Shown here: positions 25,854 to 34,596 of the stretch, piece by piece
Layout of the letters: every line of letters starts with the position of its first letter
Numbering within the stretch: position 1 is the stretch's first letter
DNA from: Oscillospiraceae bacterium
GTDB taxonomy: Bacteria > Bacillota > Clostridia > Oscillospirales > Ruminococcaceae
Direction of reading: 5' to 3'
DNA: 64,000 nucleotides
Assembly (NCBI GenBank): GCA_017466885.1
Contig: JAFTTH010000010.1
Location: 1-64,000 of the forward strand
Notes under the pieces: generated by a model
What the model saw: the letters and a program-made list of their open reading frames with translations, nothing else
What the model was told of the DNA's origin: nothing
Databases searched by the model: none
Program-made: the position numbers and the translations under genes

Positions 25854-27110
25854 ATGGAAGTATTGCAACTGATCAATAACATTCTCTTCGGACTTTTTAT
25901 TGCTCTCTCCGCTTATCAGGTTGTATATTTTATTGTGTCGTTTTTTGTCAAAGAAAAGAAATTCCCCGAAGGGGAGAAGCATCGCTTTGCCGTTTTGATC
26001 TCCGCCCGGAATGAGGAAAAGGTCATCGGTCGGCTGGTGGAAAGCGTCAAGAAGCAGGACTATCCCTCCGAGCTGGTGGATGTTTACGTTGTGGCGGATA
26101 ACTGCACTGACGATACCGCCGGTGCCGCGGCCGCAGCGGGTGCCATTGTGCACCGTCGTTTCAGTGAGACCGAAAAGGGCAAGGGCTATGCCCTCCACTA
26201 TCTGCTGGACCTGATCTTTGCGGATAAGGGCAACGAATATTATGACGGATTCTTCGTTATGGATGCGGATAATCTGATGAAGGAAGACTTTATCACCGAG
26301 ATGAATAAGGTCTTTTCGGCCGGATATAAGATCGTCAACGGCTACCGCGCCCCCAAGAATTTCTCGGATGGCTGGGTTGCCTCCTCCTCCGCACTGTGGT
26401 TCCTTCACGAGTGCCGTCACCTCAATAAGCCCCGTATGGTTTTGGGAACGGGTTGTACTGTCACCGGCACCGGATTTTTGATGCATCGGGATATTATCAA
26501 TAAGAATGGTGGCTGGCACCACTTCCTCATCAGTGAGGATACCGAGCTGACTGCCGAATCCTTCCTGGATGGCGAAAAGACCGGCTATTGCGGCTCTGCC
26601 ATCTTCTATGATGAACAGCCGGTCAAGATCCGGCAATCCATCCGCCAGCGGATGCGGTGGACCAAAGGGTATCTGCAGGTCTTCCAGAAATATGGCGGAC
26701 GCTTGGTTCGCGGCTGGTTCAAAAAAGGCGGCTTTGCCCGGTTTGACCTTTGTATGTGCTTCCTGCCGGCCATTCTCTACTCGATGCTGACTGTGGTGGT
26801 CAATGTGATCTTCATCCCTCTGGGATTGATTATGCAGGATTTCACCCCCCTTGCTGCGCTGATCTATCTTGCAACGGCGCTGACAGGCGGTGTGGCTACC
26901 TTCTTTGCCATTGGGTTGATTACAATGATTACCGAATGGGGTCGGATCGCCGCTTCCACCTGGGTCAAGATCCGTTCCTTGATTGTATTCCCCTTTATGA
27001 TGCTGATTGTCCTTCCCTGTTCGGCGCTGGGCGCTTTCCAGAAGGCCGAATGGAAACCCATTGAGCATACATCTACCGTCTCGGTGGACGAGATCAAAAA
27101 AGCCCACTGA
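25854..27110 (+). CDS. Processive-type family 2 glycosyltransferase, membrane-bound
   Basis: A 418-residue GT2 enzyme. After an N-terminal helix (about 8-32) the catalytic domain has the nucleotide-binding ADNCTDDT, the DAD metal motif at 137-139, the base ED at 228-229 and QRMRW at 265-269, the QxxRW signature of processive synthases such as cellulose and poly-GlcNAc synthases. Three to four C-terminal helices follow (about 300-400), which would extrude the polymer. The sugar and acceptor are not known. The gene is alone. Immediately downstream come a broken terminator-like stem and an AT-rich insert. Confidence 0.87.
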   Translation: MEVLQLINNILFGLFIALSAYQVVYFIVSFFVKEKKFPEGEKHRFAVLISARNEEKVIGRLVESVKKQDYPSELVDVYVVADNCTDDTAGAAAAAGAIVHRRFSETEKGKGYALHYLLDLIFADKGNEYYDGFFVMDADNLMKEDFITEMNKVFSAGYKIVNGYRAPKNFSDGWVASSSALWFLHECRHLNKPRMVLGTGCTVTGTGFLMHRDIINKNGGWHHFLISEDTELTAESFLDGEKTGYCGSAIFYDEQPVKIRQSIRQRMRWTKGYLQVFQKYGGRLVRGWFKKGGFARFDLCMCFLPAILYSMLTVVVNVIFIPLGLIMQDFTPLAALIYLATALTGGVATFFAIGLITMITEWGRIAASTWVKIRSLIVFPFMMLIVLPCSALGAFQKAEWKPIEHTSTVSVDEIKKAH

Positions 27111-27142
27111 TCCATGAGAAATAAAGGAAAGAGCCTATGCGA

Positions 27143-27346
27143 TAGCCAAGTGTTCTAAAGGACACTTGGCTAGTTTTATTCGCCTTTCGGCGAGTTGTAT
27201 TGCTACGCAGTGATATTCGACTAATGCCGAGTGATATTGCCTTCGGCAGTTTTGGGGCGAATAAAATATCACTAAAACCGCAAGGTTTTAATATCACTTT
27301 GCCGTTAGGCAAAATATAACTGTGAGACCTGTCTCACAATATCACT
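27143..27346. repeat. Palindrome array A (linker AGTGATAT / ATATCACT)
   Basis: A chain of small hairpins: 27143-27172 (11-bp stem followed by GTTTTATT), 27181-27192, 27201-27209, 27217-27230, 27238-27248, 27273-27290, 27298-27313 and 27321-27338, each with a different stem. The linkers between them are AGTGATAT in the left half (27209-27216, 27230-27237) and its reverse complement ATATCACT in the right half (27266-27273, 27291-27298, 27339-27346, plus the variant ATATAACT at 27314-27321). TTTTATTCGCC (27174-27184) also pairs with GGCGAATAAAA (27256-27266). The whole can fold as a rod with hairpins pushed out on both sides. Arrays B and C share this design. Confidence 0.8.
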
Positions 27347-27382
27347 TTCGTTTGAGATAGGTAAAAGGGTTTTAGGTTCTCC

Positions 27383-27421
27383 TAACAAATGGGAACTGCC
27401 GTACTAGTTCCCTGCTTGTTA
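27383..27421. repeat. Isolated two-part hairpin beside array A
   Basis: TAACAA (27383-27388) pairs with TTGTTA (27416-27421), and the inner GGGAACT (27391-27397) with AGTTCCC (27406-27412). It lies in the 3' region of the minus-strand repressor gene and could be its terminator or part of the insert. No gene is seen between 27347 and 27473. Confidence 0.6.
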
Positions 27422-27473
27422 CGGTATAAGACAAGTGAAAAATCGTTTTGAGATATATTTTACTTTGAAAAAT

Positions 27474-27710
27474 TTATTTTATTTTTTTGAATTGCTTTTC
27501 CGGTGATATTTTGAAATGCTTTTGCAAATTGAAGACAATCTCAACGCTTAATTTTTCGGGAAGTTCTCCCCTTTCTATCTTGTTCAATGCATAAATACTA
27601 ATATTTAAAACATTTGCCATCTCTTTTTTTGAAAGCCCATTCTTTTTTCTTAAATATGCAATGTTATTTATAAAATTATTTATTTCATCATTTATATTTT
27701 TTCTTATCAT
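27474..27710 (-). CDS. Small XRE-family (Cro/C1-type) repressor
   Basis: A 78-residue protein with one helix-turn-helix at about 19-70 (LRKKNGLSKKEMANVLNISIYALNKIERG). It has high Lys/Asn/Ile content and AT-rich codons, unlike the chromosomal genes around it, which suggests acquisition. It is divergent from a second, unrelated repressor gene at 27823, with three operator-like sites in the 112-bp gap. This is the arrangement of a phage-type switch. No other phage genes are present. Confidence 0.8.
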   Translation of the reverse strand: MIRKNINDEINNFINNIAYLRKKNGLSKKEMANVLNISIYALNKIERGELPEKLSVEIVFNLQKHFKISPEKQFKKIK

Positions 27711-27731
27711 TTCAACCTCTCCTCGGATAAA

Positions 27732-27793
27732 TCAAAATTGATGTAATTTATTTTAACATCATATTTGATGTTTGTCAATACATCATTTGTGAT
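27732..27793. promoter_or_regulatory. Three operator-like sites ATCA-N4-TGAT in the divergent repressor region
   Basis: ATCAAAATTGAT (27732-27743), ATCATATTTGAT (27759-27770) and ATCATTTGTGAT (27782-27793) share ATCA-N4-TGAT. The middle one extends to a 16-bp dyad, ACATCA-N4-TGATGT (27757-27772). The middle site fills the spacer of the leftward promoter and the right one the spacer of the rightward promoter. Confidence 0.7.
27751..27779 (-). promoter_or_regulatory. Leftward promoter of the 27474-27710 repressor
   Basis: On the minus strand TTGACA (27774-27779), exactly 17 bp, TAAAAT (27751-27756). The central operator lies in the spacer. Confidence 0.8.
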
Positions 27794-27800
27794 TTATCAT
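27773..27800 (+). promoter_or_regulatory. Rightward promoter of the 27823-28041 repressor
   Basis: TTGTCA (27773-27778), 16 bp, TATCAT (27795-27800). The right operator lies in the spacer, and the -35 overlaps that of the leftward promoter. Confidence 0.6.
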
Positions 27801-27822
27801 TAAATAGGAAAGAGGGATCAAA

Positions 27823-28041
27823 ATGGAATATTATAAAAGAATAAGAGAAATCAGAATTAAGAATAACGAAACTCAACAACAACTTGCCGATTTATTAGAA
27901 ACAACTCAACAAGCCTATTTAAAATACGAAAAGGGCATAAATGAAATGCCAATCAGTAGAATCATAAAATTATGCAAACATTATAATTTATCTGCTGATT
28001 ATATTTTAGGGCTCACTGACCAACCAAAACCTTTAAAATAA
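27823..28041 (+). CDS. Small XRE-family (Cro/C1-type) regulator
   Basis: A 72-residue protein that is almost entirely one helix-turn-helix domain (RIKNNETQQQLADLLETTQQAYLKYEKG), ending in the common YILGLTDQPKP tail. AAAGAGGG precedes the ATG. Its codons are AT-rich like those of the divergent repressor. The tail is typical of stand-alone XRE proteins in mobile elements of Firmicutes. It is closed by its own strong terminator. It regulates the shared operators at least, and chromosomal targets are unknown. Confidence 0.85.
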   Translation: MEYYKRIREIRIKNNETQQQLADLLETTQQAYLKYEKGINEMPISRIIKLCKHYNLSADYILGLTDQPKPLK

Positions 28042-28073
28042 AAACCACGCTGATTTTACTGGCATATTGCAAT

Positions 28074-28108
28074 AAAAAATGCACGAAAATTTCGTGCATT
28101 TTTTATTT
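28074..28108 (+). terminator. Terminator of the rightward repressor gene
   Basis: A nearly perfect hairpin of AAAAAATGCACGAAA (28074-28088) with its complement at 28090-28104, then TATTTTG. Confidence 0.9.
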
Positions 28109-28153
28109 TGTCCTTAGCAACCCTACTCTATTGCATAGGCTCTTTTTTGTGCG

Positions 28154-28891
28154 TCATAACATCACGTTACATTTGGTTTTCAGCTCGTTCCAGGGCTTAT
28201 CGAAAACGCAGGCGTCAATCTGGTCGACGGTTGCAAAGCGATAAAGGGATTCGGTTCCGAATTTTTCGCTGTCACAGAGGAAAACGTTGAACCGGGCGTT
28301 GGCAAGAACCAGAGTGCGGATGTAATTTTCCTCCGGAACAGGGTCGGAGATGACACCGTTTCGGTTGAGACTTTTGGCTGAAAAGAAAAAAATATCGGGA
28401 TGGATCTCTGCAACGGCGCGATAAGCCTGCGTCCCCGAGAGGACGGCGGAATGGTTGACCGAAAAACCGCCGATACAGTGGGTATCCAGTCCGTAGTTGA
28501 TGGCATTGATAGCGGTAAGCATATTGTTGGTGAATACGGTCATATCCTTATGCTTGGCAATGAAGGGGACCAAAAAACCGGAGGTGCTGGAGCCATCCAG
28601 CATCACCACCTGACCGTCGTGAAGGAAGGTTTCCGCTTTTTTTGCAATCTGCCGCTTTTCGGCGGTATTCTGCAGCATCCGGCTATTGAGGGGGACAGCC
28701 TGGTTCATTGCGTGGAAAAGGGAGGCGCCGCCGTGGGTCCGGCGGATCAGAGAAAGGCCCTGCAATCGGGTCAGATCCCGGCGGACACTGGAGGGAGAGG
28801 TGTAAGTCAGCTCGGCGATCCGGTTCACCGTCAAAAAACTATGCTCATTGAGGAGCTCCAAAATCTCCTCCTGACGCTTGGAAATGCTCAT
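28154..28891 (-). CDS. DeoR-family transcriptional regulator
   Basis: A 245-residue regulator. The N-terminal DeoR helix-turn-helix reads [40 protein letters not shown]. The C-terminal sugar-phosphate sensor domain contains the conserved [13 protein letters not shown], a ribose-phosphate-isomerase-like anion site, and VTVF-type strands. The ATG at 28891 has GGAGGT upstream, while longer readings run into the divergent promoter. It faces the transaldolase-like gene and probably represses it in the absence of a sugar phosphate. The inducer is unknown. Confidence 0.87.
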   Translation of the reverse strand: MSISKRQEEILELLNEHSFLTVNRIAELTYTSPSSVRRDLTRLQGLSLIRRTHGGASLFHAMNQAVPLNSRMLQNTAEKRQIAKKAETFLHDGQVVMLDGSSTSGFLVPFIAKHKDMTVFTNNMLTAINAINYGLDTHCIGGFSVNHSAVLSGTQAYRAVAEIHPDIFFFSAKSLNRNGVISDPVPEENYIRTLVLANARFNVFLCDSEKFGTESLYRFATVDQIDACVFDKPWNELKTKCNVML

Positions 28892-28908
28892 TTTTACCTC
28901 CATATCTG

Positions 28909-28931
28909 CGCAAAATGACAATATATTTGCG
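28909..28931. promoter_or_regulatory. Possible DeoR operator
   Basis: Inverted repeat CGCAAA-N11-TTTGCG. A related TTGCGC recurs at 28957-28962, inside the -35 of the divergent promoter. This fits a looping repressor but is based only on dyads. Confidence 0.35.
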
Positions 28932-28956
28932 TATTTATCTATTTTCACGCCGCATA

Positions 28957-28985
28957 TTGCGCTCATATGAACTTGTTGCTATAAT
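28957..28985 (+). promoter_or_regulatory. Promoter of the transaldolase-like gene
   Basis: TTGCGC (28957-28962), 17 bp, perfect TATAAT (28980-28985), 70 bp before the start codon. Confidence 0.7.
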
Positions 28986-29055
28986 TATATCCGGAATTTT
29001 CCGATTCGTCAACCACCCCGGGGTTGGAATCCAAGGAAAAGAGGAACCATTATTT

Positions 29056-29709
29056 ATGCAATTCTTTATTGACACCGCAAACGTTGCGGACATTCGCAAA
29101 GCCGAAGCTATGGGGATCATCTCCGGCGTAACCACCAATCCCACCCTGATTGCCCGGGAAGGCCGGGACTTTATTGAGGTGGTCAAGGAAATCTCGGGGA
29201 TTGTGGACGGCCCCATCAGCGCCGAGGTGATCTCTCTGGAGGCAGAGGGAATGGTCCGGGAGGCAAAGGAGCTCTTTGCCAAAATCGGCAACCCCAACCT
29301 CGTTATCAAGATTCCGATGTGTTCCGAGGGCTTGAAAGCCGTCAAGGAGCTTTCTGCCATGGGGATGCACACCAATGTTACCCTCATTTTTTCCGCCGCC
29401 CAGGCCCTTTTGGCCGCGGCCGCCGGCGCGACCTACGTCAGTCCCTTTGTGGGCCGGCTGGATGATTACGGCTACTGCGGGATCGACCTGATCTCCGAGA
29501 TTGCCGATATTTTCCGCACCCAGCAGATCGACTGCAAGATCATTGCGGCCTCTACCCGCAGTCCTCTCCACGTAATCCAGGCGGCGCAGGCCGGCTGTGA
29601 CGTGGCCACCGTTCCTTATAAGGTTTTGGAGGCTATGACCCATCATCCCCTGACCGACCGGGGGATCCAGCAATTTCTTTCGGATTGGGACTCCCTTTCC
29701 GCCAACTAA
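29056..29709 (+). CDS. fsa: Transaldolase-like fructose-6-phosphate aldolase (FSA/TalC type)
   Basis: The 217-residue length matches the short transaldolase/FSA group rather than the 310-residue classical transaldolase. It starts [25 protein letters not shown] follows, then LVIKIPM with the Schiff-base lysine at about residue 85. [33 protein letters not shown] (read in parts) matches the conserved second half. Members either cleave fructose-6-phosphate to dihydroxyacetone and glyceraldehyde-3-phosphate or act as transaldolases in the pentose phosphate pathway, and the sequence does not decide between these. AAAGAGGAA lies upstream of the ATG at 29056. It is divergent from the DeoR gene. Confidence 0.88.
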   Translation: MQFFIDTANVADIRKAEAMGIISGVTTNPTLIAREGRDFIEVVKEISGIVDGPISAEVISLEAEGMVREAKELFAKIGNPNLVIKIPMCSEGLKAVKELSAMGMHTNVTLIFSAAQALLAAAAGATYVSPFVGRLDDYGYCGIDLISEIADIFRTQQIDCKIIAASTRSPLHVIQAAQAGCDVATVPYKVLEAMTHHPLTDRGIQQFLSDWDSLSAN

Positions 29710-29735
29710 TGCTTTTTTCGCCTCTCTTTTGTGTA

Positions 29736-29774
29736 GAAGAAACCGGCCTGCGATCAGCGCAAGCCGGTTTCTTC
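29736..29774. terminator. Bidirectional terminator between the aldolase and the V-ATPase operon
   Basis: A 12-bp stem (29736-29747 with 29763-29774), with a further inner TGCG/CGCA pairing. It lies between two convergent transcripts. Confidence 0.8.
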
Positions 29775-29781
29775 ATTGCAG

Positions 29782-30393
29782 TTATTCTTCTGATTTCCGT
29801 TTCCGGATGACCTTCAGCCGGGAGTAGTCCTCCCGTTCCTTTTCATCCAGCGCGTCGGTAATATATTTGACCGCCGCTTCGTTGCGGGGGATGATGATAT
29901 TCTTCAGAGCGTTTGCCCGCCGGCCGGTTTTCCGGATGGCAGTGGCCAGCCGGTAGATGCTGTTTTCCATCTCGGCCAGCCGCACAGTCTGCCGTTTGAC
30001 GTTGTCAAAACAGATATACGCCCGGTCCAGCTGGGAGCTGGTAGCGGAAAGACCGTAATGCAGGGCGGGAGGAGAGGCATTCAGCCGGAGAATAGGAAGC
30101 TCCACTCCCATCACGCTCCGGGCATCCAGCTCCAGGCCCCGTTCCACCGGAACGGCCTTGGCAATCTCATCGCAGATGCCGATGGTAAGGTTGGCATTCT
30201 GCAGAGCAGTGTACGCCTGGGTGTAGGTATCATCAATCTCGGCACGGAGCTTTTCAGCCTCGTCGCAGAGCTGCATAATCTCCCGCAGGAGGATATTCCG
30301 TTTCCGGTCCAGCAGCTCAAACCCCAGCCTTGCCAGGGCGAGAGATTTTTTGGTAGAGAGCAGGTTGCCTTTGGTTGGGATGACAGCCGCCAC
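29782..30393 (-). CDS. ntpD: V-type ATP synthase subunit D (central stalk)
   Basis: Subunit D forms the rotating coiled-coil shaft inside the A3B3 head. The 203-residue protein starts VAAVIPTKGNLLSTKKSLALARLGFELLDRKRNILLRE (read in parts), the D-subunit signature, and is mostly helical at both ends. The GTG at 30393 is preceded by AAAGGAGGA, so I chose it over the frame extending to 30420. It is the last gene of the nine-gene operon, 33 bp after ntpB. Confidence 0.93.
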   Translation of the reverse strand: MAAVIPTKGNLLSTKKSLALARLGFELLDRKRNILLREIMQLCDEAEKLRAEIDDTYTQAYTALQNANLTIGICDEIAKAVPVERGLELDARSVMGVELPILRLNASPPALHYGLSATSSQLDRAYICFDNVKRQTVRLAEMENSIYRLATAIRKTGRRANALKNIIIPRNEAAVKYITDALDEKEREDYSRLKVIRKRKSEE

Positions 30394-30426
30394 GAAACAT
30401 TCCTCCTTTCCCAACAACAAATCCGG

Positions 30427-31812
30427 TTATATATCCTCCCGGGGATGGTAGTATTTATCCAACAGGTCACTATCCACCCGGTCAAGCTCCTCCCGGGGGA
30501 GGATGGAAAGCAGCTCCCAGCCCAGATTCAGGGTCTGGTCGATACTCCGGTTATCATAAAAATTCTGGGCGATAAACCGCTCCTCAAACAGCTTCCCGAA
30601 CTTCATATACCGCTTATCGGTGGCACCCAGCTCCTCTTCACCGATAACCGATGCCAGAGATCGGGCGTCTGCCACGTGGGCGTAAGCGGCGAAGAGCTGG
30701 TTTGCAACGGCGGAGTGGTCAGCCCGGGTATACCCTTCACCGATGCCGTCCTTCATCAGACGGGAGAGGGAGGGCAGGACCGAAATGGGCGGATAGATTC
30801 CCGTCTGGTCCAGATACCGGTCCAGAACAATCTGACCTTCGGTAATATATCCAGTCAGGTCGGGAACGGGGTGGGTGATATCGTCATTGGGCATCGTCAA
30901 AATGGGGATCTGCGTCAGGGAGCCCTTGCAGCCCTTGATGGCGCCTGCCCGCTCGTAAAGGGAGGCAAGGTCGGAATAAAGGTAGCCGGGATACCCCTTT
31001 CGGCCGGGGATCTCTCCCCGGGAGGAGCTGAATTCCCGCAGAGCTTCAGCGTAAGAGGTCATATCGGTCATAACGCAGAGGATATGCATCCCCTTTTCAA
31101 AGGCCAGATATTCTGCCGCAGTCAAAGCACACCGGGGAGTCAGAATCCGCTCGATCACCGGGTCGTTGGAAAGGTTGAGGAACATTGCCACCCGGGATAA
31201 AACACCCGACTCCTCGAAGGATTTGCGGAAGAAATCCGCAACGTCATTCTTTACGCCCATTGCCGCGAACACAACGGCAAACTCCTGCCCTTCCTCCTCG
31301 GCGATCTGCGCCTGACGGACGATCTGTGCCGCCAGCTTATTATGATCCATACCCGAGCCGGAAAAGATGGGCAGCTTCTGCCCCCGGATGAGGGTGGTCA
31401 GCGCATCAATGGTGGAAATTCCGGTATTGATATAGCTCCGGGGATATTCCCGGGAGACCGGGTTGATGGGTCGGCCGTTGATATCCAGATATTTTTCGGG
31501 ATAGACCTCGCCCAGGCCATCAATGGGACGGCCGGCACCGCTGAAAACGCGCCCCAGCATTTCGGGGGATACCGACAGCCGCATAGGATGTCCCAGCAGA
31601 CGGGTGCGGGTATTTTTCAGGGAAAGACCGCTCGTTCCCTCGTATACCTGGATCACGGCCCGCTGATCTGCTAGATGAACGATCCGCCCCGAGCGGACGG
31701 TGCCGTCCTCGCAAACCAGCTCTGCCATTTCCTCATATGAGGCATCCGGAACTCCGTCCAGCACGACGAGAGGTCCGTTAATCTGGCTCAATCCGATAAA
31801 TTGAAGCGTCAT
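30427..31812 (-). CDS. ntpB: V-type ATP synthase subunit B
   Basis: Subunit B is the non-catalytic partner of A in the hexameric head. The 461-residue protein has the usual beta-barrel start ([27 protein letters not shown]), the degenerate nucleotide site [17 protein letters not shown] in place of a true P-loop, and the conserved [16 protein letters not shown] segment. AAAGGAAG precedes the ATG. It is next to ntpA, as always. Confidence 0.96.
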   Translation of the reverse strand: MTLQFIGLSQINGPLVVLDGVPDASYEEMAELVCEDGTVRSGRIVHLADQRAVIQVYEGTSGLSLKNTRTRLLGHPMRLSVSPEMLGRVFSGAGRPIDGLGEVYPEKYLDINGRPINPVSREYPRSYINTGISTIDALTTLIRGQKLPIFSGSGMDHNKLAAQIVRQAQIAEEEGQEFAVVFAAMGVKNDVADFFRKSFEESGVLSRVAMFLNLSNDPVIERILTPRCALTAAEYLAFEKGMHILCVMTDMTSYAEALREFSSSRGEIPGRKGYPGYLYSDLASLYERAGAIKGCKGSLTQIPILTMPNDDITHPVPDLTGYITEGQIVLDRYLDQTGIYPPISVLPSLSRLMKDGIGEGYTRADHSAVANQLFAAYAHVADARSLASVIGEEELGATDKRYMKFGKLFEERFIAQNFYDNRSIDQTLNLGWELLSILPREELDRVDSDLLDKYYHPREDI

Positions 31813-31865
31813 AAAAAGACTCTTCCTTTCGATAGAATCAATCTTTTTTGCAGCCTTCCGGCCTG

Positions 31866-33608
31866 TTAAAAGCTCAGGAGGGTGTCAATCTCCTTGCGGT
31901 ATTCCTCCAGCCGGGAGAACTGGTCGTTGGGGATGTCATACTTGATCCGAACCAGCTTGTCAAATAAGCCTGTTGCCAGGATTTTGGAGATGGGAACTCC
32001 CCGGGCAATCAGCTTGGTTCCCTTATCATAAAGATAAAGGATCGTTTTCATCATTTCATACTGCTTTTTGAGGGGAACGAAGGTATCCTCCGCGTGGAAG
32101 GCGTTCTGCTGCAAAAAGCCCAGACGGATGACCCGGGCCGTTTCGATGATCAGCTTCTGATCGTCCGGCAAAACATCTGCACCCACCAGCTTGACGATCT
32201 CCATCAGCCTGCTTTCCTCCGAAAGGAGAGCAGCCAGCTTCCGCCGGAGGGGAAAGAAATCGTTCGCAACCTCTTTGGCGTACCAAAGGGACAGATCGTC
32301 CAGATATTCACTGTAACTGGTGGTCCAGTTAATGGCAGGATAATGCCGGGCATAGGCCAGGGACTTATCCAGGGCCAAAAAGCACCGGACAAACCGCTTG
32401 GTATTCTGGGTGACCGGCTCGGAAAAGTCGGCACCCTGGGGGGAAACGGCACCGATGATGGTCACCGAGCCTTCCCCGCCGGCAAGAGTCTCCACACAGC
32501 CTGCCCGCTCGTAAAACTCGGAAAGCCGGGAGGGCAGATAGGCCGGGAAGCCCTCCTCTGCCGGCATTTCCTCCAAACGGCCCGAAATTTCCCGGAGTGC
32601 CTCCGCCCAGCGGGAGGTAGAGTCGGCCATAATGGCAACGTGATACCCCATATCCCGGTAGTATTCAGCCAGGGTAATTCCGGTATAAATAGAGGCTTCC
32701 CGGGCGGCCACCGGCATATTGGAGGTGTTGGCGATCAGTACCGTCCGTTCTGTCAGAGGCTTGCCCGATTTGGGGTCGATCAACTCGGAGAACTCCTCCA
32801 GAACCTGAGTCATCTCGTTGCCCCGCTCGCCGCAGCCGATATAAACGATAATATCTGCATCGCACCATTTTGCGAGCTGGTGCTGGGTCATAGTCTTTCC
32901 TGCGCCAAATCCGCCGGGGATAGCCGCCGCGCCGCCCTTTGCAATGGGGAAGAGGGTATCGATCACCCGCTGGCCGGTGACCAGAGGACGCTCGATCCCG
33001 ATGCGGTGCGCCGAGGGACGGGGTGTCCGGACCGGCCACTTTTGGCAAAGGGTCAGGGGGACCAGGGAGCCGTCCTTTTTGCGGATCTTGGCAACGGTAT
33101 CGTTGACCCGGTATTTTCCGGAGGGCATAACCTCCGCAACAACGCCTTTGACCCCTGCCGGAATCATACAGCGGTGGGTGATCAGAGAGGTTTCGGGGCA
33201 GGTGGCATAGATCATTCCAGGGGACACCGTAGCGCCCTCCGAAATGGTTATCGTCACGTCAAATACCCGCTCCTTGTCCAGGGGGAAGATTTCCACACCG
33301 TCCGCCAGGAAGGCACCGCTTTCCGCCTCCAGATGCTTCAGCGGCCGCTGAATCCCATCAAAAATATTGGTCAGGATTCCCGGGCCGAGGGTTGCGGAAA
33401 GGGGAGCGCCGGTGGGAATGACCGGCTCGCCGGCTTTCAGACCGGTAGTGCCCTCATAAACCTGAACGGTGGTCTCCTCCTCGGTTACACCAATGACCTC
33501 GCCGATCAGCCGACGGTTGCCCACATATACCATTTCCATCATCTGGAAGGCCTTGGCCTCCTTCAGCTTCACGACCGGGCCGTTGATCGAATAGATCTTT
33601 TCACTCAA
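31866..33608 (-). CDS. ntpA: V-type ATP synthase catalytic subunit A
   Basis: Subunit A hydrolyses or makes ATP. The P-loop is GGFGAGKT near residue 232. The catalytic Glu lies in [11 protein letters not shown], and the non-homologous insert typical of A subunits is present (about 105-195). AAGGAG overlaps the GTG at 33620, so that start is unlikely. The TTG at 33608, giving [14 protein letters not shown], has a usable spacing of 11 and matches the usual family start. It is about 580 residues, the normal length. ntpE lies 46 bp upstream and ntpB 53 bp downstream. Confidence 0.95.
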   Translation of the reverse strand: MSEKIYSINGPVVKLKEAKAFQMMEMVYVGNRRLIGEVIGVTEEETTVQVYEGTTGLKAGEPVIPTGAPLSATLGPGILTNIFDGIQRPLKHLEAESGAFLADGVEIFPLDKERVFDVTITISEGATVSPGMIYATCPETSLITHRCMIPAGVKGVVAEVMPSGKYRVNDTVAKIRKKDGSLVPLTLCQKWPVRTPRPSAHRIGIERPLVTGQRVIDTLFPIAKGGAAAIPGGFGAGKTMTQHQLAKWCDADIIVYIGCGERGNEMTQVLEEFSELIDPKSGKPLTERTVLIANTSNMPVAAREASIYTGITLAEYYRDMGYHVAIMADSTSRWAEALREISGRLEEMPAEEGFPAYLPSRLSEFYERAGCVETLAGGEGSVTIIGAVSPQGADFSEPVTQNTKRFVRCFLALDKSLAYARHYPAINWTTSYSEYLDDLSLWYAKEVANDFFPLRRKLAALLSEESRLMEIVKLVGADVLPDDQKLIIETARVIRLGFLQQNAFHAEDTFVPLKKQYEMMKTILYLYDKGTKLIARGVPISKILATGLFDKLVRIKYDIPNDQFSRLEEYRKEIDTLLSF

Positions 33609-33653
33609 TGGAAGTTTCACTCCTTAAAAATTCGGTCAGAACCGGTTTGGCGG

Positions 33654-34247
33654 TCAGGATACCACCGAAAGTCCCGACCACTGCAGAAATGCTTCCTTTT
33701 CCTCCGCCAAACGGCGGTCAAGGGTTTCATCGGTGAGGATGCCCCGCTCCTCCGAAAGGATCCGCACGCCGCCCAGGAGAATCTCCTCGCTCTCCTGAAG
33801 GGTCAGCCCCTCCGTTCCGGCGGTCAGCCGCTCCACCAGCTCACGGTCCGCCTTCCGGCAGAACAGGATCAGTCTTCCCTCTCCCAGGGCTTCCTTCATT
33901 GTGGCGATGGTGCCGCTCAAAAAGGCAGGATAGTCCTCCCCGGCGGCAAAGGCCGCAAGACGCTCCTCCACTGCAGAAAAGGTCTTTTCTGCAAGAGTAT
34001 CCCGAAGGGCAAGAAGGGAACGGCGGCTTTCCAGCTGCGCAGAGGAGATCTTTTTCGTCCCCTCCGATTCAATCCCCGAAACACCGTTCTGGATGATATG
34101 AAAGGCTCGCTCAAGAAACTCGCTTTCCGCATCGGCAAGGGTGGCCTTCCGGCGGCTGATCCCCTCATTGAGGATCGCCTCCTTTTCCGCGGCCGCGGCC
34201 GCAGAGACCACCTGCTGAAACTTTGCAAGCTTTTGCTCGGAATTCAT
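33654..34247 (-). CDS. ntpE: V-type ATP synthase subunit E (peripheral stalk)
   Basis: The 197-residue protein begins with a long charged helix (MNSEQKLAKFQQVVSAAAAAEKEAILNEG), typical of the E subunit that pairs with the short G/H-type subunit to form the peripheral stalk. A compact C-terminal domain (about 110-190) binds the head. GAGGTG lies at good spacing before the ATG. It lies between the F and A subunit genes. Confidence 0.87.
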   Translation of the reverse strand: MNSEQKLAKFQQVVSAAAAAEKEAILNEGISRRKATLADAESEFLERAFHIIQNGVSGIESEGTKKISSAQLESRRSLLALRDTLAEKTFSAVEERLAAFAAGEDYPAFLSGTIATMKEALGEGRLILFCRKADRELVERLTAGTEGLTLQESEEILLGGVRILSEERGILTDETLDRRLAEEKEAFLQWSGLSVVS

Positions 34248-34286
34248 CAGAACACCTCGTTCTTTCGTTACTTAAAAAGGCTTTGC

Positions 34287-34592
34287 TCAAAGCTTGACCC
34301 CAACTGCCTCCCGCAGATACTGGAGCATAGCATCCCCGGTGTTGCCGCCGTGGCGATCGGGAATCTCCACAATCAGCGGCCGGGAAAGGTTCAGCTTTTT
34401 TTCGTAGACCTGCGCGCGGCAAAGGCCGACCAGCTTGGAGGTCATCAGAATCAGTCCGACCTCGGGATCGCTGATGGCCTGCTCCATAGCGTCGCAGACC
34501 TCCTCGGGGGTATGGACCACCACACCCTCGATCCCCGCCAGCCGGAGCCCGACAGCGGTATCTACGTTATCACTAATCAAAAAAAACTTCAT
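34287..34592 (-). CDS. ntpG: V-type ATP synthase subunit F
   Basis: The 101-residue length and the Rossmann-like alternation (MKFFLISDNVDTAVGLRLAGIEGVVV) are typical of subunit F, called NtpG in Enterococcus, a small protein at the foot of the central shaft with subunit D. The conserved LILMTSKL and LPLIVEIPD-like strands are present. It starts four bases after the stop of ntpK. Confidence 0.9.
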   Translation of the reverse strand: MKFFLISDNVDTAVGLRLAGIEGVVVHTPEEVCDAMEQAISDPEVGLILMTSKLVGLCRAQVYEKKLNLSRPLIVEIPDRHGGNTGDAMLQYLREAVGVKL

Positions 34593-34596
34593 AGCC

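Larger units (their letters stand above)
27128..28145. mobile_element. Putative AT-rich insert bounded by an 18-bp inverted repeat
   Basis: AAAGAGCCTATGCGATAG at 27128-27145 is the reverse complement, with 17 of 18 matches, of 28128-28145. Between them lie a palindrome array, two divergent repressor genes and their terminator. The right copy runs straight into TTTTTT. The two copies therefore look like the two arms of one rho-independent terminator, shared by the convergent glycosyltransferase and DeoR genes, with the insert sitting in its loop. The interior is markedly AT-rich compared with both flanks. No transposase or integrase is present, so it would be a non-autonomous element or a relic. 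True terminal repeats of an element are the alternative reading. Confidence 0.5.

Noticed and set aside
27143-27346. CRISPR array
   Set aside because: The recurring unit is only 8 bp, the intervening stems are self-complementary, and the linker reverses mid-array. No cas gene is near.
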